From Thalassotalea marina (GTDB lineage Bacteria > Pseudomonadota > Gammaproteobacteria > Enterobacterales > Alteromonadaceae), in NCBI RefSeq assembly GCF_014656435.1, contig NZ_BNCK01000007.1:124001-188000 (forward strand): a stretch of DNA of 64,000 nucleotides. The letters are read 5' to 3'. Position 1 is the stretch's first letter; each line of letters starts with the position of its first letter. The notes under the pieces are model-generated. The model did no database searches. It saw only the letters and a program-made list of their open reading frames with translations, and was not told the DNA's origin. Of this stretch, positions 48,990-58,412 are shown piece by piece. A program made the position numbers and the translations under genes.

Positions 48990-49802
48990 CTAATTTTGAT
49001 GTCCACTGTTGAGCGTATCATCAAGCCATATTGCAATATGTTCAGCGGTATATTTTTTACTGTTTAAAATAGAGTGGCCGTCACGGCTACCTTTATGTGT
49101 TTGAAATATACTGCGAGAATCACCATTCCAGTTGAATAGCTCTTGAGAGGTTTGATATGAGCTGTGATAAACCGAATCTAAAAAATAGGTTGGGATATCA
49201 ATCAAGTTCTTAAAAGACTCTTTTTGCATGTAATTTAACAATGGCGCAATCATGACAAAGGCATTAATACGAGAGTTTTGCGCTAAATCTATTGCTTGTG
49301 CCGCAGAACAACCTATGGAAATCACCGCCAGCTCTTGATCTTTTTCAATGCGTTCTCGAATAAATTGCTGAGCGGCAAGTACATCATCGCGCCAAAACGC
49401 CTGTAACGCTGAAACTTCTGTTTGATAGGTCGCTAAATCTTTAGAAAGTCGCTTTATATTAAGGTGATTAAATTCTTGTGAAACACTGCCACCAAAGCCC
49501 CTAAAATCTACAGCTAGTGCGTGCAACCCTTTTGCAGCAATCAACGGAAGCAATTTTTCATAACTAGCAAGACTGTGATCACAACCGTGCAGTAGCAGAA
49601 CACCCGCGGCATTAGTTTTACCGGCGAAATACTGCGCATTTAGCATAAAACCGTCTTTTCCCATAACCTTGACACTATTTAGCGACTCTTTTTGCTCTTC
49701 AACAACTTCATTGGTTTGAGCATAAAGTGGACTTTGCCACACCAAGAAAAAGACGGTAAGAATAGATGAATACCAACGCTTATTAATTTTCTGCTGAATC
49801 AT
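48990..49802 (-). CDS. Secreted alpha/beta hydrolase
   Basis: A 270-residue exported protein, with a signal peptide to about residue 29 (ending PLYAQ). The alpha/beta-hydrolase core shows LLLHGCDHS (oxyanion region), the nucleophile elbow GCSAA, with serine as the likely nucleophile, then an acid near IPTYFLDS and histidine in SRDGHSIL. It resembles the dienelactone-hydrolase-like group. The substrate is unknown. It is convergent with the Lrp-type gene and divergent from waaA. Confidence 0.8.
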   Translation of the reverse strand: MIQQKINKRWYSSILTVFFLVWQSPLYAQTNEVVEEQKESLNSVKVMGKDGFMLNAQYFAGKTNAAGVLLLHGCDHSLASYEKLLPLIAAKGLHALAVDFRGFGGSVSQEFNHLNIKRLSKDLATYQTEVSALQAFWRDDVLAAQQFIRERIEKDQELAVISIGCSAAQAIDLAQNSRINAFVMIAPLLNYMQKESFKNLIDIPTYFLDSVYHSSYQTSQELFNWNGDSRSIFQTHKGSRDGHSILNSKKYTAEHIAIWLDDTLNSGHQN

Positions 49803-49876
49803 TAATTTTATCCTAGGGTTAATTCACCACTTTAACTACAGTATACTTACATTTTTTATTAATTGACCCAGTTATT

Positions 49877-51172
49877 TTGCGCGCCTTTATTAGTTTATTT
49901 TTATACCGAGTTTTCTTTTTGTGCCTGTTGCCGGTTTTATTGTTGGCTTTAATTATTCGCTCAAAAAACAACCCTGACTATCGTAAAAGATTACTAGAGC
50001 GATTAGGCGTGTTAACTAGTCCAATGAAGCGACACGGGATAGTGGTTCACGCATCTAGTGTTGGAGAGGTAATTGCTTTAAAAGCCTACATCAATGGCAT
50101 TCTTAACCAGTATCCGAATATACCTGTCACTTTAACTACCTTCACACCAACGGGTTCAGCACAAGTTCAAAAGTTATTTGGCGTTCGCGTACAACATTGT
50201 TACTTACCGCTAGATGTTTGGCCTTGCACTTGGCTATTTTTAAGGCAATTACAGCCACGAGTATTAGTCTTAATGGAAACGGAAATCTGGCCAAACTTGA
50301 TTGCTCAATGTGCCAACCGAGGCATTCCAATGCAGCTGATCAATGGTAGGTTGTCAGATAAATCCATGAAGAGTTACCAAAAACTATCATGGCTTATTTC
50401 AGCCAGTTTGCAAAAGTTTAGTGAGATTTGGACACAAAGTAGCGAAAATCAAAGCAACTTTTTAGCATTAGGCGCCAACACATCTACAACAAATATATCG
50501 GGCAATTTAAAGTTTGATATTCAGCTAACCGATGATGTAAACAATAAAATTGCTGCACTTAATGATTCTTTACATTCATCTCATCCTATTTGGTTAGTCG
50601 CTAGTACTCACGAAGGTGATGAAACCTTAGTGCTTGATAGCTTTAAAGAACTTAAAAAACTGCAGCCTTCGTTATTAATGATGTTAGTACCAAGGCACCC
50701 TGAACGATTCGAACAGGTTCACCGATTATGCATTGAACATGGCTTTGCAGTGGCCAAACGTAGTAACGAAGATTCAGTCACTGACACCACTGACATCTGG
50801 CTAATTGATACCTTGGGCGAACTGTTAGCTTGTTGTGGTATCGCAGACATTGTCACTATGGGGGGGAGTTTTTCTGCCATTGGCGGCCACAACCCATTAG
50901 AGCCAGCACTATTTAAAAAACCGGTGATCGTTGGCCCTAACATGAAAAACTTTAGCTTTATTAATCAGCAAATGTTAAATCATCACGCTATTATCCAACT
51001 TGATAGCGCAATCAACACACCAATGTCAGCCCAATTAACACAAGCCGTTAATTTATTATTGAACGATAAAGATAAGCAGCAATTACTTGGTGCGGCAGCC
51101 TATAAAGTAGTGCAGATGAATCAAGGAGCCAGCCAAAAAACCGTCGATGCGCTAGATAAATTTTTGTCATGA
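49877..51172 (+). CDS. waaA: 3-deoxy-D-manno-octulosonic-acid transferase WaaA (KdtA)
   Basis: A 431-residue inner-membrane-anchored GT30 glycosyltransferase adding Kdo to lipid A precursor. Motifs: N-terminal helix (FLYRVFFLCLLPVLLLALII), HASSVGEV, LMETEIWPNL, INGRLSDKS, STHEGDETL and GGSFSAIGGHNPLEPA near residue 330. The frame begins at a TTG with no clear ribosome site, so the true start is uncertain. grpB follows with a 4-base overlap. A kdkA gene 1.6 kb downstream suggests a phosphorylated single-Kdo core. Confidence 0.95.
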   Translation: MRAFISLFLYRVFFLCLLPVLLLALIIRSKNNPDYRKRLLERLGVLTSPMKRHGIVVHASSVGEVIALKAYINGILNQYPNIPVTLTTFTPTGSAQVQKLFGVRVQHCYLPLDVWPCTWLFLRQLQPRVLVLMETEIWPNLIAQCANRGIPMQLINGRLSDKSMKSYQKLSWLISASLQKFSEIWTQSSENQSNFLALGANTSTTNISGNLKFDIQLTDDVNNKIAALNDSLHSSHPIWLVASTHEGDETLVLDSFKELKKLQPSLLMMLVPRHPERFEQVHRLCIEHGFAVAKRSNEDSVTDTTDIWLIDTLGELLACCGIADIVTMGGSFSAIGGHNPLEPALFKKPVIVGPNMKNFSFINQQMLNHHAIIQLDSAINTPMSAQLTQAVNLLLNDKDKQQLLGAAAYKVVQMNQGASQKTVDALDKFLS

Positions 51173-51687
51173 TTGAGCAAACAATCCAGTTAGTTGAACA
51201 CCAAGCAAAATGGCGTACTCTGTTTTTAAAAGAAAAAACGGCACTTGAACTCGTGTTAACTGATCACCTTGTTGGGCCGATCGAACATGTAGGTAGCACA
51301 GCCGTAGAAGGCCTGATGGCAAAACCCACGATAGATATTATGATAGGGGTAGAAAGTTTAACTGCTTCAAAGTTTATGATTAACGTATTAACTAATCTAA
51401 ACTATTGCTATGCGCCCTACAAAACGGAGCAAATGCACTGGTTTTGTAAACCAAGTCCAGCCAATAGGGAATTCCATTTACACTTAATTCCACTCAACTC
51501 TAAGCTGTGGCATGACAGGTTATTCTTTCGAGACAAGCTACGCCAATCGGCTGAACTAAAAACTCAATATCAATCACTTAAGCAAAAATTAGCAGTGCAA
51601 TTTGCTAATGATAGAGATCAGTATTCAATCGCTAAAACCGAGTTTATCCAACAGGTTCTAGCGTTGAGAGATTATAATACCAATTGA
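51169..51687 (+). CDS. GrpB family protein
   Basis: A 172-residue protein of the GrpB/UPF0157 nucleotidyltransferase-like family: HQAKWRTLFLKEKTAL, HVGSTAVEGLMAKPTIDIMI and EFHLHLIPLNSKLWHDRLFFRD. The aspartates of PTIDIMI fit the nucleotidyltransferase site. Its reaction is not established. It starts four bases inside the end of waaA, so the two are translationally coupled, and converges on the GT9 gene. Confidence 0.88.
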   Translation: MIEQTIQLVEHQAKWRTLFLKEKTALELVLTDHLVGPIEHVGSTAVEGLMAKPTIDIMIGVESLTASKFMINVLTNLNYCYAPYKTEQMHWFCKPSPANREFHLHLIPLNSKLWHDRLFFRDKLRQSAELKTQYQSLKQKLAVQFANDRDQYSIAKTEFIQQVLALRDYNTN

Positions 51688-51695
51688 AATAAGGT

Positions 51696-52766
51696 TTATT
51701 CCTCAGATGCATATTCAGGGTAGTGGTCTGCGATAAGTTGACGAATTTTATCTTTAACCTGAGTAACACTAATACCATTCATTAAAGTGCTCCCCTTAGC
51801 GCGTATACCCCAAGGTAACTTTGACACAGGCATTCCATATTGTTGCTGAACAACTTGCTGATAACAGCTCACCACATATTGTTGGTAATAATAAGGCCCT
51901 GTGCGATGTGGATTTGAGTGTGCATAAAGCCCAATTACCGGCGTGCCTACAGTGACGGCCATATGAGCAGGCCCAGTATCAGGTGCAATAACTAAATGTG
52001 CTAACTTTAAAACCGCCAATAGCTGTTTTAGTGATGTTTTTGCAACTAAATTGATGACCGGATATTTACAATGACTAACAATATCTTCACTTAATAATTT
52101 TTCAGCCGTTGTAGGGCCGCCACAAATAACGACCTGAAAGCCACGTTCAGATAAGTGCTCAGCAATGGCGCTATAGCCTTCGACATGCCAATTGCGTTCA
52201 GCTTTACTGGCTGCTGGAGAAATCACGGCAATCGGTTTGTCGCCAGCTAATTTTTCACTCGCCCATAGCTGTGCGTCATCAGGAATTGGCATTTGCCAAC
52301 TTGGCTTTTCGGTTTTTATTCCTAGCGCTTGAGCAAAACCTAAAAAGCCATCCAGTACATGTGGTTGCTCCATAGGCGCAACACGTTTGTTAGTGAATAA
52401 CCATTGGCCTTCTTTAGCTCTCGCTTTATCAAAACCTATTTTAGTTTTTGCCGAAATACACAAACTGGCTAAGCTAGATCGAAGTGCAACCTGCATATGT
52501 AAAAGCACGTCAAAGGTAACACCTGAAAGTTGACGTTTTAAATCGCGATAGCCCTGCAAACCTGCCGATTTATCAAAGACGACAAATTCAACCCCCGGTA
52601 AACCTTCTAACATAGCGGCTTCAACTTTACCGATCACCCAAGTAATTTTGATACTTGGCCACTGACGTTGAATTTGTTGCACCATCGCAGTGGCATGACA
52701 AACATCACCAATGGCAGACAAACGTAATAAACACAAAGTTTTTGGCGCAGTTAATTGACCCGACAT
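51696..52766 (-). CDS. GT9 family glycosyltransferase (LPS heptosyltransferase-like)
   Basis: A 356-residue GT-B enzyme of family 9. Features: LCLLRLSAIGDVCHATAMV at the start, VISPAASKAERNW (donor-binding region), and IAPDTGPAHMAVTVGTPVIGLYAHSNPHRTGPY. It probably transfers ADP-heptose or a related sugar to the LPS inner core; subclass (WaaC, WaaF or other) is not certain. The frame extends 23 codons upstream, but the ATG at 52764-52766 gives the standard N-terminus. It is divergent from kdkA. Confidence 0.88.
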   Translation of the reverse strand: MSGQLTAPKTLCLLRLSAIGDVCHATAMVQQIQRQWPSIKITWVIGKVEAAMLEGLPGVEFVVFDKSAGLQGYRDLKRQLSGVTFDVLLHMQVALRSSLASLCISAKTKIGFDKARAKEGQWLFTNKRVAPMEQPHVLDGFLGFAQALGIKTEKPSWQMPIPDDAQLWASEKLAGDKPIAVISPAASKAERNWHVEGYSAIAEHLSERGFQVVICGGPTTAEKLLSEDIVSHCKYPVINLVAKTSLKQLLAVLKLAHLVIAPDTGPAHMAVTVGTPVIGLYAHSNPHRTGPYYYQQYVVSCYQQVVQQQYGMPVSKLPWGIRAKGSTLMNGISVTQVKDKIRQLIADHYPEYASEE

Positions 52767-52806
52767 AAAGGATTCACCACAATATAACATTATTAAAATC
52801 GATAGA

Positions 52807-53565
52807 TTGGCTAGTATTATCTTGAACCCAAACACAATTGTAAAACCCTGTCAGGAAAAAGATTTCACCCTTGGTCAAATTTCTGGTCAATATGACAGCA
52901 ATAGCATTAAAAACTTTTCAGTCGACATGTTAAGTCCGCAATACTGGCAACAAAATAATGCGGTGATCACTACCGCTCAGGGGCGTGGCACCACTTACTT
53001 TGTTAAATACCAATCTCAAGAGTGGGTACTAAGGCATTATTATCGAGGTGGGTTAATCGGTAAGATAATTCACGATAGCTACTTATATACGGGGCTGAAA
53101 AATACACGAGCAGCAAAAGAATTTGACTTGCTGAAACACCTAAATCAGCTGCAGTTACCAGCGCCTAAACCTATCGCCTATCGTGTGATTCGTTCTGGGA
53201 TAAGTTATCAAGCCGATATTCTAACGGCTCGCATTGGTCACGCTAAAGATTTAGTCGCAATCTTACAAGATCGCGAACTGGATGATCAGGTATGGCTCAG
53301 TATCGGCGCTTGCATCAAACAGTTTCACGATCATGGTATTTATCACCATGATCTAAACGCACATAATATTTTGCTCGATGACAACTTAAAAGTGTGGGTT
53401 ATTGATTTTGACCAAGGTGAGATACGTTCGCCACAACAAGCCTGGCAACAAGCCAACATGACAAGATTGTTGCGCTCTTTTAATAAGGAACAGCAAAAAC
53501 TAGCTAACTTTCACTGGCAGAAGGAAAACTGGGCAACGCTGATGGAAGGATATTTAAGCCTTTAA
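52807..53565 (+). CDS. kdkA: 3-deoxy-D-manno-octulosonic acid kinase KdkA
   Basis: A 252-residue kinase-fold enzyme phosphorylating Kdo at position 4 on lipid A. Family features are SPQYWQQNNAVITTAQGRGT, VLRHYYRGGLIGK, the catalytic loop YHHDLNAHNILL and VIDFDQGEIR. The start is uncertain: the frame opens at a TTG at 52807, with another TTG at 52822. Together with waaA it implies a core with one phosphorylated Kdo, as in Haemophilus and many Alteromonadales. Confidence 0.93.
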   Translation: MASIILNPNTIVKPCQEKDFTLGQISGQYDSNSIKNFSVDMLSPQYWQQNNAVITTAQGRGTTYFVKYQSQEWVLRHYYRGGLIGKIIHDSYLYTGLKNTRAAKEFDLLKHLNQLQLPAPKPIAYRVIRSGISYQADILTARIGHAKDLVAILQDRELDDQVWLSIGACIKQFHDHGIYHHDLNAHNILLDDNLKVWVIDFDQGEIRSPQQAWQQANMTRLLRSFNKEQQKLANFHWQKENWATLMEGYLSL

Positions 53566-53710
53566 GATAATACGGACTTTTAATAAATACTCGCTGTCCA
53601 TTAGCTAAAGGCTATAACAACTGCAAATTTCATCTATGCTCTAATAGACCATCTACGTATAATGCTCGGCCTATTTTCCATGTGAATAATGTGCCGGTGA
53701 GATATTGACC

Positions 53711-56461
53711 ATGAAACAGCTTAGTGTATTAGTTTTTTCCTTGATCTTAGTCAGCAAGGCTTGTTTCGCAGAGGCGACATTGAGCCATTACGAAAAGGCA
53801 TTAGCGCTATTTAATGAGCAGAAGTTTGCTGACGCTGAAATTGTTGTAAAAAACAGTATTCAGGAAAATCCAAATTATTTACCTGCTCGGCTTTTATTAG
53901 GAAAAACCTTATTACAGCAAGGGAAAATTGACGCAGCAGAAAAGGAACTTACTTTGTCGCTCAATTTGCGCGCCGATAGTGATATTGTGGTGCTACCTTT
54001 GATTGACACTAAGCTGCTGTTGAACAAACCTCAAGAGGCTTTGAGCCTGTTTGAGCAATATCAACACCTCTCGCGCGACGCTCAATATTATTTGTTACAA
54101 GGCAATACCTACAAAGCCCTTGATCAATTAGCGTCAGCTGAAGAGTCTTATCAGTCAGCACTTGCTATCAATAGCAAGGACATTAAGACGTTAACGGCAT
54201 TATCAGATTTATTCTACCAACAGCGTGATGTCAAAAAAGCGCGACAATATGTAGATCAAGCTTTGTTAGTCTCACCGTTATACACTCCGGCATTATTGTT
54301 AAGAGCTGAACTATTTAAAGAAACAAAAAAATTCCAAGATGCAGCCAACCAATACCAGAGTATTCTGGCGAGTGAACCAAACAACAAACAAGCCCTGTTT
54401 GGTCAAGCCAGTGTTTTACTTGCTCAAAATCAACTTGATGACGCGCTTTTATTGTCAACAAAGTTACGTCAACTAGCCCCCAATGATCCTTATGCTAAGT
54501 TATTACATTCTTCGTTATTAACGTTGCAAGGGGATAGTACTCAAGGGAAACAAATCTTAGCCGATATTCAACAGCAAATATTAGGCTTGTCTGATCAGCA
54601 ACGCAGTGAAGAAAATGTGTTATTGCTGTCGAGCAGCGTCGATTTTTTAAATGGTAATTTTCAGCAAGCACGTATTCAGCTGCAACGATACCTACAAAAT
54701 TATGGTGAACACCTGATTGTTCGACGTCATCTTGCCACAATAGCATTACGTGAAAACGATGTTAAACAAGCAGAATTTCATATCAATAAAGCATTGGATA
54801 TCAACGAAGATGATGTAGAAGTACAGCTGCTCGCTAGTGCTATTTTCAAACAAACGCTTTCACCTCATGACTACTTATCTTTTGTCACTAATACCTATCA
54901 AGAGCATAAAGAAAATCAACTGGTTAAAGAGCAATATATTGCGGCACTGATCGAAGCAGGCGAATATCAACAAGCACAAGCCCTTTTGAGTCAGCAATCA
55001 GATTCACTGGCGACAAAAACCTTATTGGGTTTTGTCTTGCTTCAGCAAGCAGATTATCAACAAGCCACTATAATTAGCCAAGATTTATTAAATCGCTACC
55101 CTAATAAAGTGGAAGTATTGCAACTGGCTGGCGAGCTTTCGTTGAAAATTGGCCAACGCGAAGACGCAATCGCACTGTTCAAACAAGCAATAGTGTTAGA
55201 TGAGAAATTTCGACCTGCATTATTAGCATTGGCAGGTATTAGTTTAAACGAACAGAAATTAAAACAGGCAGAATCATACTATCAACATATTTTAAACTTT
55301 TATCCAGAAGACGCCGATGTGTTGCAACTTTATACCGATTTAGCGATTACTCAACAGCAACATCAATTAGCAATAAAGTTACTGATGAGTTTGCCTGAAT
55401 CTATACGTGACAATAAGCAAACGACAGGCGCCTTGCTTTCTTTGTATTTAACGACAAACCAGTTGGATCTAGCACAAGGAGCCGCAGAACAGCTAAAAAA
55501 AATCGATCCCTTTAATCAAGAATATTTGCTTGCTCGAAGCCAACTCGAAAAGCAACAAGGTGACATCAACAAAGCTAAAAAAACACTAAAAGTTTTGTTT
55601 GGCTTGGTTTATGACGAGATAATCAAACTCGAACATGTAGCATCATTACAATTAGATCTTGGTGACGATGAGGCGGCTGCAAAAACTATTGAAAGGGCGT
55701 CTGATCTCAGTGGGCATGCCAATGATTATCTGAATGCTAGATTAGCACTGATCCGTGAAGATTATGCTGCTGTCGATCAAGCAGTGTCTGAAGCGTTACA
55801 GGGAGATGACAAAAACCAAGCTTGGTTAGAATTGCAAATATACTCACTAATGGCTCAACAACAGCAAGCAGCAGCATTGCCTCTACTTGAGTCACTATAC
55901 TCAGATAGTGCTTCGCGCAAATATTTGCAGCTGTTGGCACAACTATACGCCGCTTTAAACAAAAAAGACGAATTACAACAACTGCTTAGTATTTGGTTGA
56001 CTAATAACCCACAAGATACTTGGGCTACAGCGCAGCTTTCCTCCCTATTTGAAAAGTCTGGAAATATTACTGCAGCGATTAAGATTTTGGAAAGTTACCC
56101 TCAAGTTAACAGCCAGCCGCTGTTCTTAAACAACCTCGCTGCACTTTATCAAAGCACCGATCTAAAAAAAGCCTCTCGATATGCTTATAAAGCTCATCAA
56201 CTATTGCCTAATTTTGCCCCGATTAATGATACGCTCGGTTGGACTTTAGTGTTACAAAATAAACCAGAACAAGGGTTAAGTTATTTGCGCGAAGCCATAT
56301 CTCGAGATAGCACAAAAGCAACCTATCACTATCATCTTGCCATTACCCTAGAAAAGCTCGGACGATTAGATGAAGCGAAGCAAACTGCATTAAATGCGCA
56401 ACGATTAAATGCTGAACATCATCTGCTCTCTGCCATACAGCACTTGCTAACAGTAAAATAG
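53711..56461 (+). CDS. Large TPR protein of the PEP-CTERM system (PrsT-like)
   Basis: A 916-residue exported protein with a signal peptide ending SKACFA (about 20 residues) followed by more than 20 TPR units along its length (for example ALALFNEQKFADAEIVVKN, AEESYQSALAINSKD, AISRDSTKATYHYHLAITLE). This size and organisation match PrsT, a TPR protein of exosortase/PEP-CTERM loci. The mature N-terminus shows no convincing lipobox. The next gene encodes a PEP-CTERM-like protein, which supports the assignment. The exosortase itself is not in the window. TTG six bases upstream is an alternative start. Confidence 0.75.
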   Translation: MKQLSVLVFSLILVSKACFAEATLSHYEKALALFNEQKFADAEIVVKNSIQENPNYLPARLLLGKTLLQQGKIDAAEKELTLSLNLRADSDIVVLPLIDTKLLLNKPQEALSLFEQYQHLSRDAQYYLLQGNTYKALDQLASAEESYQSALAINSKDIKTLTALSDLFYQQRDVKKARQYVDQALLVSPLYTPALLLRAELFKETKKFQDAANQYQSILASEPNNKQALFGQASVLLAQNQLDDALLLSTKLRQLAPNDPYAKLLHSSLLTLQGDSTQGKQILADIQQQILGLSDQQRSEENVLLLSSSVDFLNGNFQQARIQLQRYLQNYGEHLIVRRHLATIALRENDVKQAEFHINKALDINEDDVEVQLLASAIFKQTLSPHDYLSFVTNTYQEHKENQLVKEQYIAALIEAGEYQQAQALLSQQSDSLATKTLLGFVLLQQADYQQATIISQDLLNRYPNKVEVLQLAGELSLKIGQREDAIALFKQAIVLDEKFRPALLALAGISLNEQKLKQAESYYQHILNFYPEDADVLQLYTDLAITQQQHQLAIKLLMSLPESIRDNKQTTGALLSLYLTTNQLDLAQGAAEQLKKIDPFNQEYLLARSQLEKQQGDINKAKKTLKVLFGLVYDEIIKLEHVASLQLDLGDDEAAAKTIERASDLSGHANDYLNARLALIREDYAAVDQAVSEALQGDDKNQAWLELQIYSLMAQQQQAAALPLLESLYSDSASRKYLQLLAQLYAALNKKDELQQLLSIWLTNNPQDTWATAQLSSLFEKSGNITAAIKILESYPQVNSQPLFLNNLAALYQSTDLKKASRYAYKAHQLLPNFAPINDTLGWTLVLQNKPEQGLSYLREAISRDSTKATYHYHLAITLEKLGRLDEAKQTALNAQRLNAEHHLLSAIQHLLTVK

Positions 56462-56580
56462 CATCAAAAGGCAGTTAAACCGTATAACCAAATTACGATA
56501 TAAACATAAAATTAACATAAGACAACGCTGTCATTTTTTCACCAACATGGTAGAATGCGCGCCGTTTTTTTCAAAGATGT

Positions 56581-57657
56581 ATGAGAAGTTTTATGCGCCT
56601 ATTAGCACTAATTTCAGCATTAGTGGTTAGCACTTGTGCTTTCGCTGATACCATTGACCTAGGACAAGCTAGTCAATACAACGCATTTATAAAAGAAAAC
56701 TACCGTGTAACTTCTTCAGATGTAGAAGGTAAAGTCGCTGTTGGTGGTAATTTATATGTTAACGGTGGTTACGATATTGGTACCCACGTTTTAGATCATG
56801 GCATGAGCTCTGGTCCAAGCCTAGTTGTTGGTGGCGATATCAATAAAACAGGCTCAGGAAATTTCAACGTTTACCAATCGCAATCCCAAATTGTCGCTGG
56901 TGATGTAGTACTCGGTGGTGAATTAACTGGTGGCCCTAATGGTACTGGCCAAGTAACACAAAACAGCACAACTTTGCCGGTTAATTTCGATTCTGCTTTT
57001 TCCCATTTAGAAAGCTTGTCGGCAAATTTAGCAGCACGCACTGCACATAATGCAGTAACAGACCACGGTTGGGCACTAGAGTTTACAGTTAATCCAGATG
57101 TTGTTCCTACTGATGGTGTTTACGTGTTTAACGTTACCCAAGATATGTTCGCCTCAACATGGTTAATTAACACTGATGGCATGGCGGATAACTCAACGTT
57201 TATTTTTAATGTTTCAAATACCGAAAGTACATCGGTTAATTTCACACAATCACGTGTATTTTTAACTAACAATAACAACCGATTCGATTACAGCAATCCA
57301 ATAGATGGTTATTTTCGTGGTAAAAATGACTACGACAAACCACCTGTACAGCTTTTATACAATTTTGCTGATGCAAACCGATTACATTTAAATTCTGATT
57401 TATATGGCACCGTACTCGCGCCGAATGCCGATATTATCGCAAACAGTTCAGTTATCTGGGGTCAAGTTATTGGCAAGTCATGGCAAGGGAATATGCAAAT
57501 TAACTACAACCCATTTGACCCTGTAGATGGTGGTACAACTAAAGTTCCTGAAGCACCAACAGTATTTTTGTTTGTTATGGCGATAGTGATAATAGCTATG
57601 CGTAAATTTAAATTACAGAGCTTTAAAGTAAACAAACAAGAGCAATTCGCCATTTAA
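56581..57657 (+). CDS. Choice-of-anchor A family protein with variant PEP-CTERM sorting signal
   Basis: A 358-residue exported protein. Signal peptide: residues 1 to about 22 (ending CAFA). The body (about 25-318) is a choice-of-anchor A domain: DVEGKVAVGGNLYVNGGYDIG, SLVVGGDINKTG, GTVLAPNADIIANSSVIWGQ. The C-terminus is a sorting signal with VPEAPT near 325, a hydrophobic helix (VFLFVMAIVIIAM) and a basic end RKFKLQ, then a 14-residue polar extension. The usual motif is PEP; here it reads PEAP. Surface export and processing by an exosortase/archaeosortase-type enzyme is inferred. A downstream terminator closes the unit. Confidence 0.85.
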   Translation: MRSFMRLLALISALVVSTCAFADTIDLGQASQYNAFIKENYRVTSSDVEGKVAVGGNLYVNGGYDIGTHVLDHGMSSGPSLVVGGDINKTGSGNFNVYQSQSQIVAGDVVLGGELTGGPNGTGQVTQNSTTLPVNFDSAFSHLESLSANLAARTAHNAVTDHGWALEFTVNPDVVPTDGVYVFNVTQDMFASTWLINTDGMADNSTFIFNVSNTESTSVNFTQSRVFLTNNNNRFDYSNPIDGYFRGKNDYDKPPVQLLYNFADANRLHLNSDLYGTVLAPNADIIANSSVIWGQVIGKSWQGNMQINYNPFDPVDGGTTKVPEAPTVFLFVMAIVIIAMRKFKLQSFKVNKQEQFAI

Positions 57658-57680
57658 TCGGTAGAGCTTAAATTCAAAAT

Positions 57681-57717
57681 AAAAAAAGCATAAACTTAAA
57701 AGTTTATGCTTTTTTTT
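57681..57717. terminator. Bidirectional rho-independent terminator
   Basis: GCATAAACTT and AAGTTTATGC form a perfect 10-bp stem flanked by A7 and T8 runs. It separates the convergent choice-of-anchor A and tetR genes. Confidence 0.92.
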
Positions 57718-57730
57718 ATTCATTTGTCCG

Positions 57731-58348
57731 TCATTCAAAGGGTAATAATAGAGTTTTTATTGCAGGACGAAGTGCAATTAACAAACCCTCTTTATCTAAA
57801 TTGGGGTTTAACGTTTTGCGCAGCAATAACCCACCTATCATGGCAAACATAATTTCAATGCGAGCATTTATTTCGCGCTCTGAAGATGCTTTTAATGGAC
57901 CACGCTCTCCCACTAACAAGTTGCGCATTCTTTCTCTAGATTCAGTATCAGATTGCTGAAGTAAAGTGGCAATTTTCTCATTGCGCGCCCCTTCAGATAA
58001 CATCTCCAAGCTCAATGCCTTATTATCCATATCGGTATGGCGAACAACAGCATCATCAAGACCATCAATTAGTATTGTGACCAAATCACCAGGGTTTTCT
58101 TCAAACTCTTGAAACAAAGACAGGGTTTCTTCCATATCACGCTGAATTATTGATTCGATAATGGCATCTTTACTGGCAAAGTAATTGTAGATATGGCCAG
58201 CACTCATGCCTGCCATTTTTGAAATTTCAGCCATGCCAGCGCCATGATAGCCCTTACGCTTAAAACACTCTGCAGCAGCACATAGCACTTGATTTCGCCT
58301 TGCTTGAGCTAACTCGGGATCTGCATGTCTTTTAGTTTTTGCTTTCAT
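57731..58348 (-). CDS. TetR/AcrR family repressor of the RND pump operon
   Basis: A 205-residue regulator with an N-terminal helix-turn-helix (residues about 12-58: RRNQVLCAAAECFKRKG, then MAEISKMAGMSAGHIYNYF) and a helical ligand domain resembling TetR regulators of RND pumps. It is the last gene of an acrA-acrB-tetR unit, 64 bp after acrB. A palindrome before acrA is its likely operator, giving feedback control. Confidence 0.88.
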   Translation of the reverse strand: MKAKTKRHADPELAQARRNQVLCAAAECFKRKGYHGAGMAEISKMAGMSAGHIYNYFASKDAIIESIIQRDMEETLSLFQEFEENPGDLVTILIDGLDDAVVRHTDMDNKALSLEMLSEGARNEKIATLLQQSDTESRERMRNLLVGERGPLKASSEREINARIEIMFAMIGGLLLRKTLNPNLDKEGLLIALRPAIKTLLLPFE

Positions 58349-58412
58349 AAAGATTCCACGCTGTGTCGGCAGCTATTTTTACATTAAATAAAATAGCCGC
58401 CGAATATATAGA

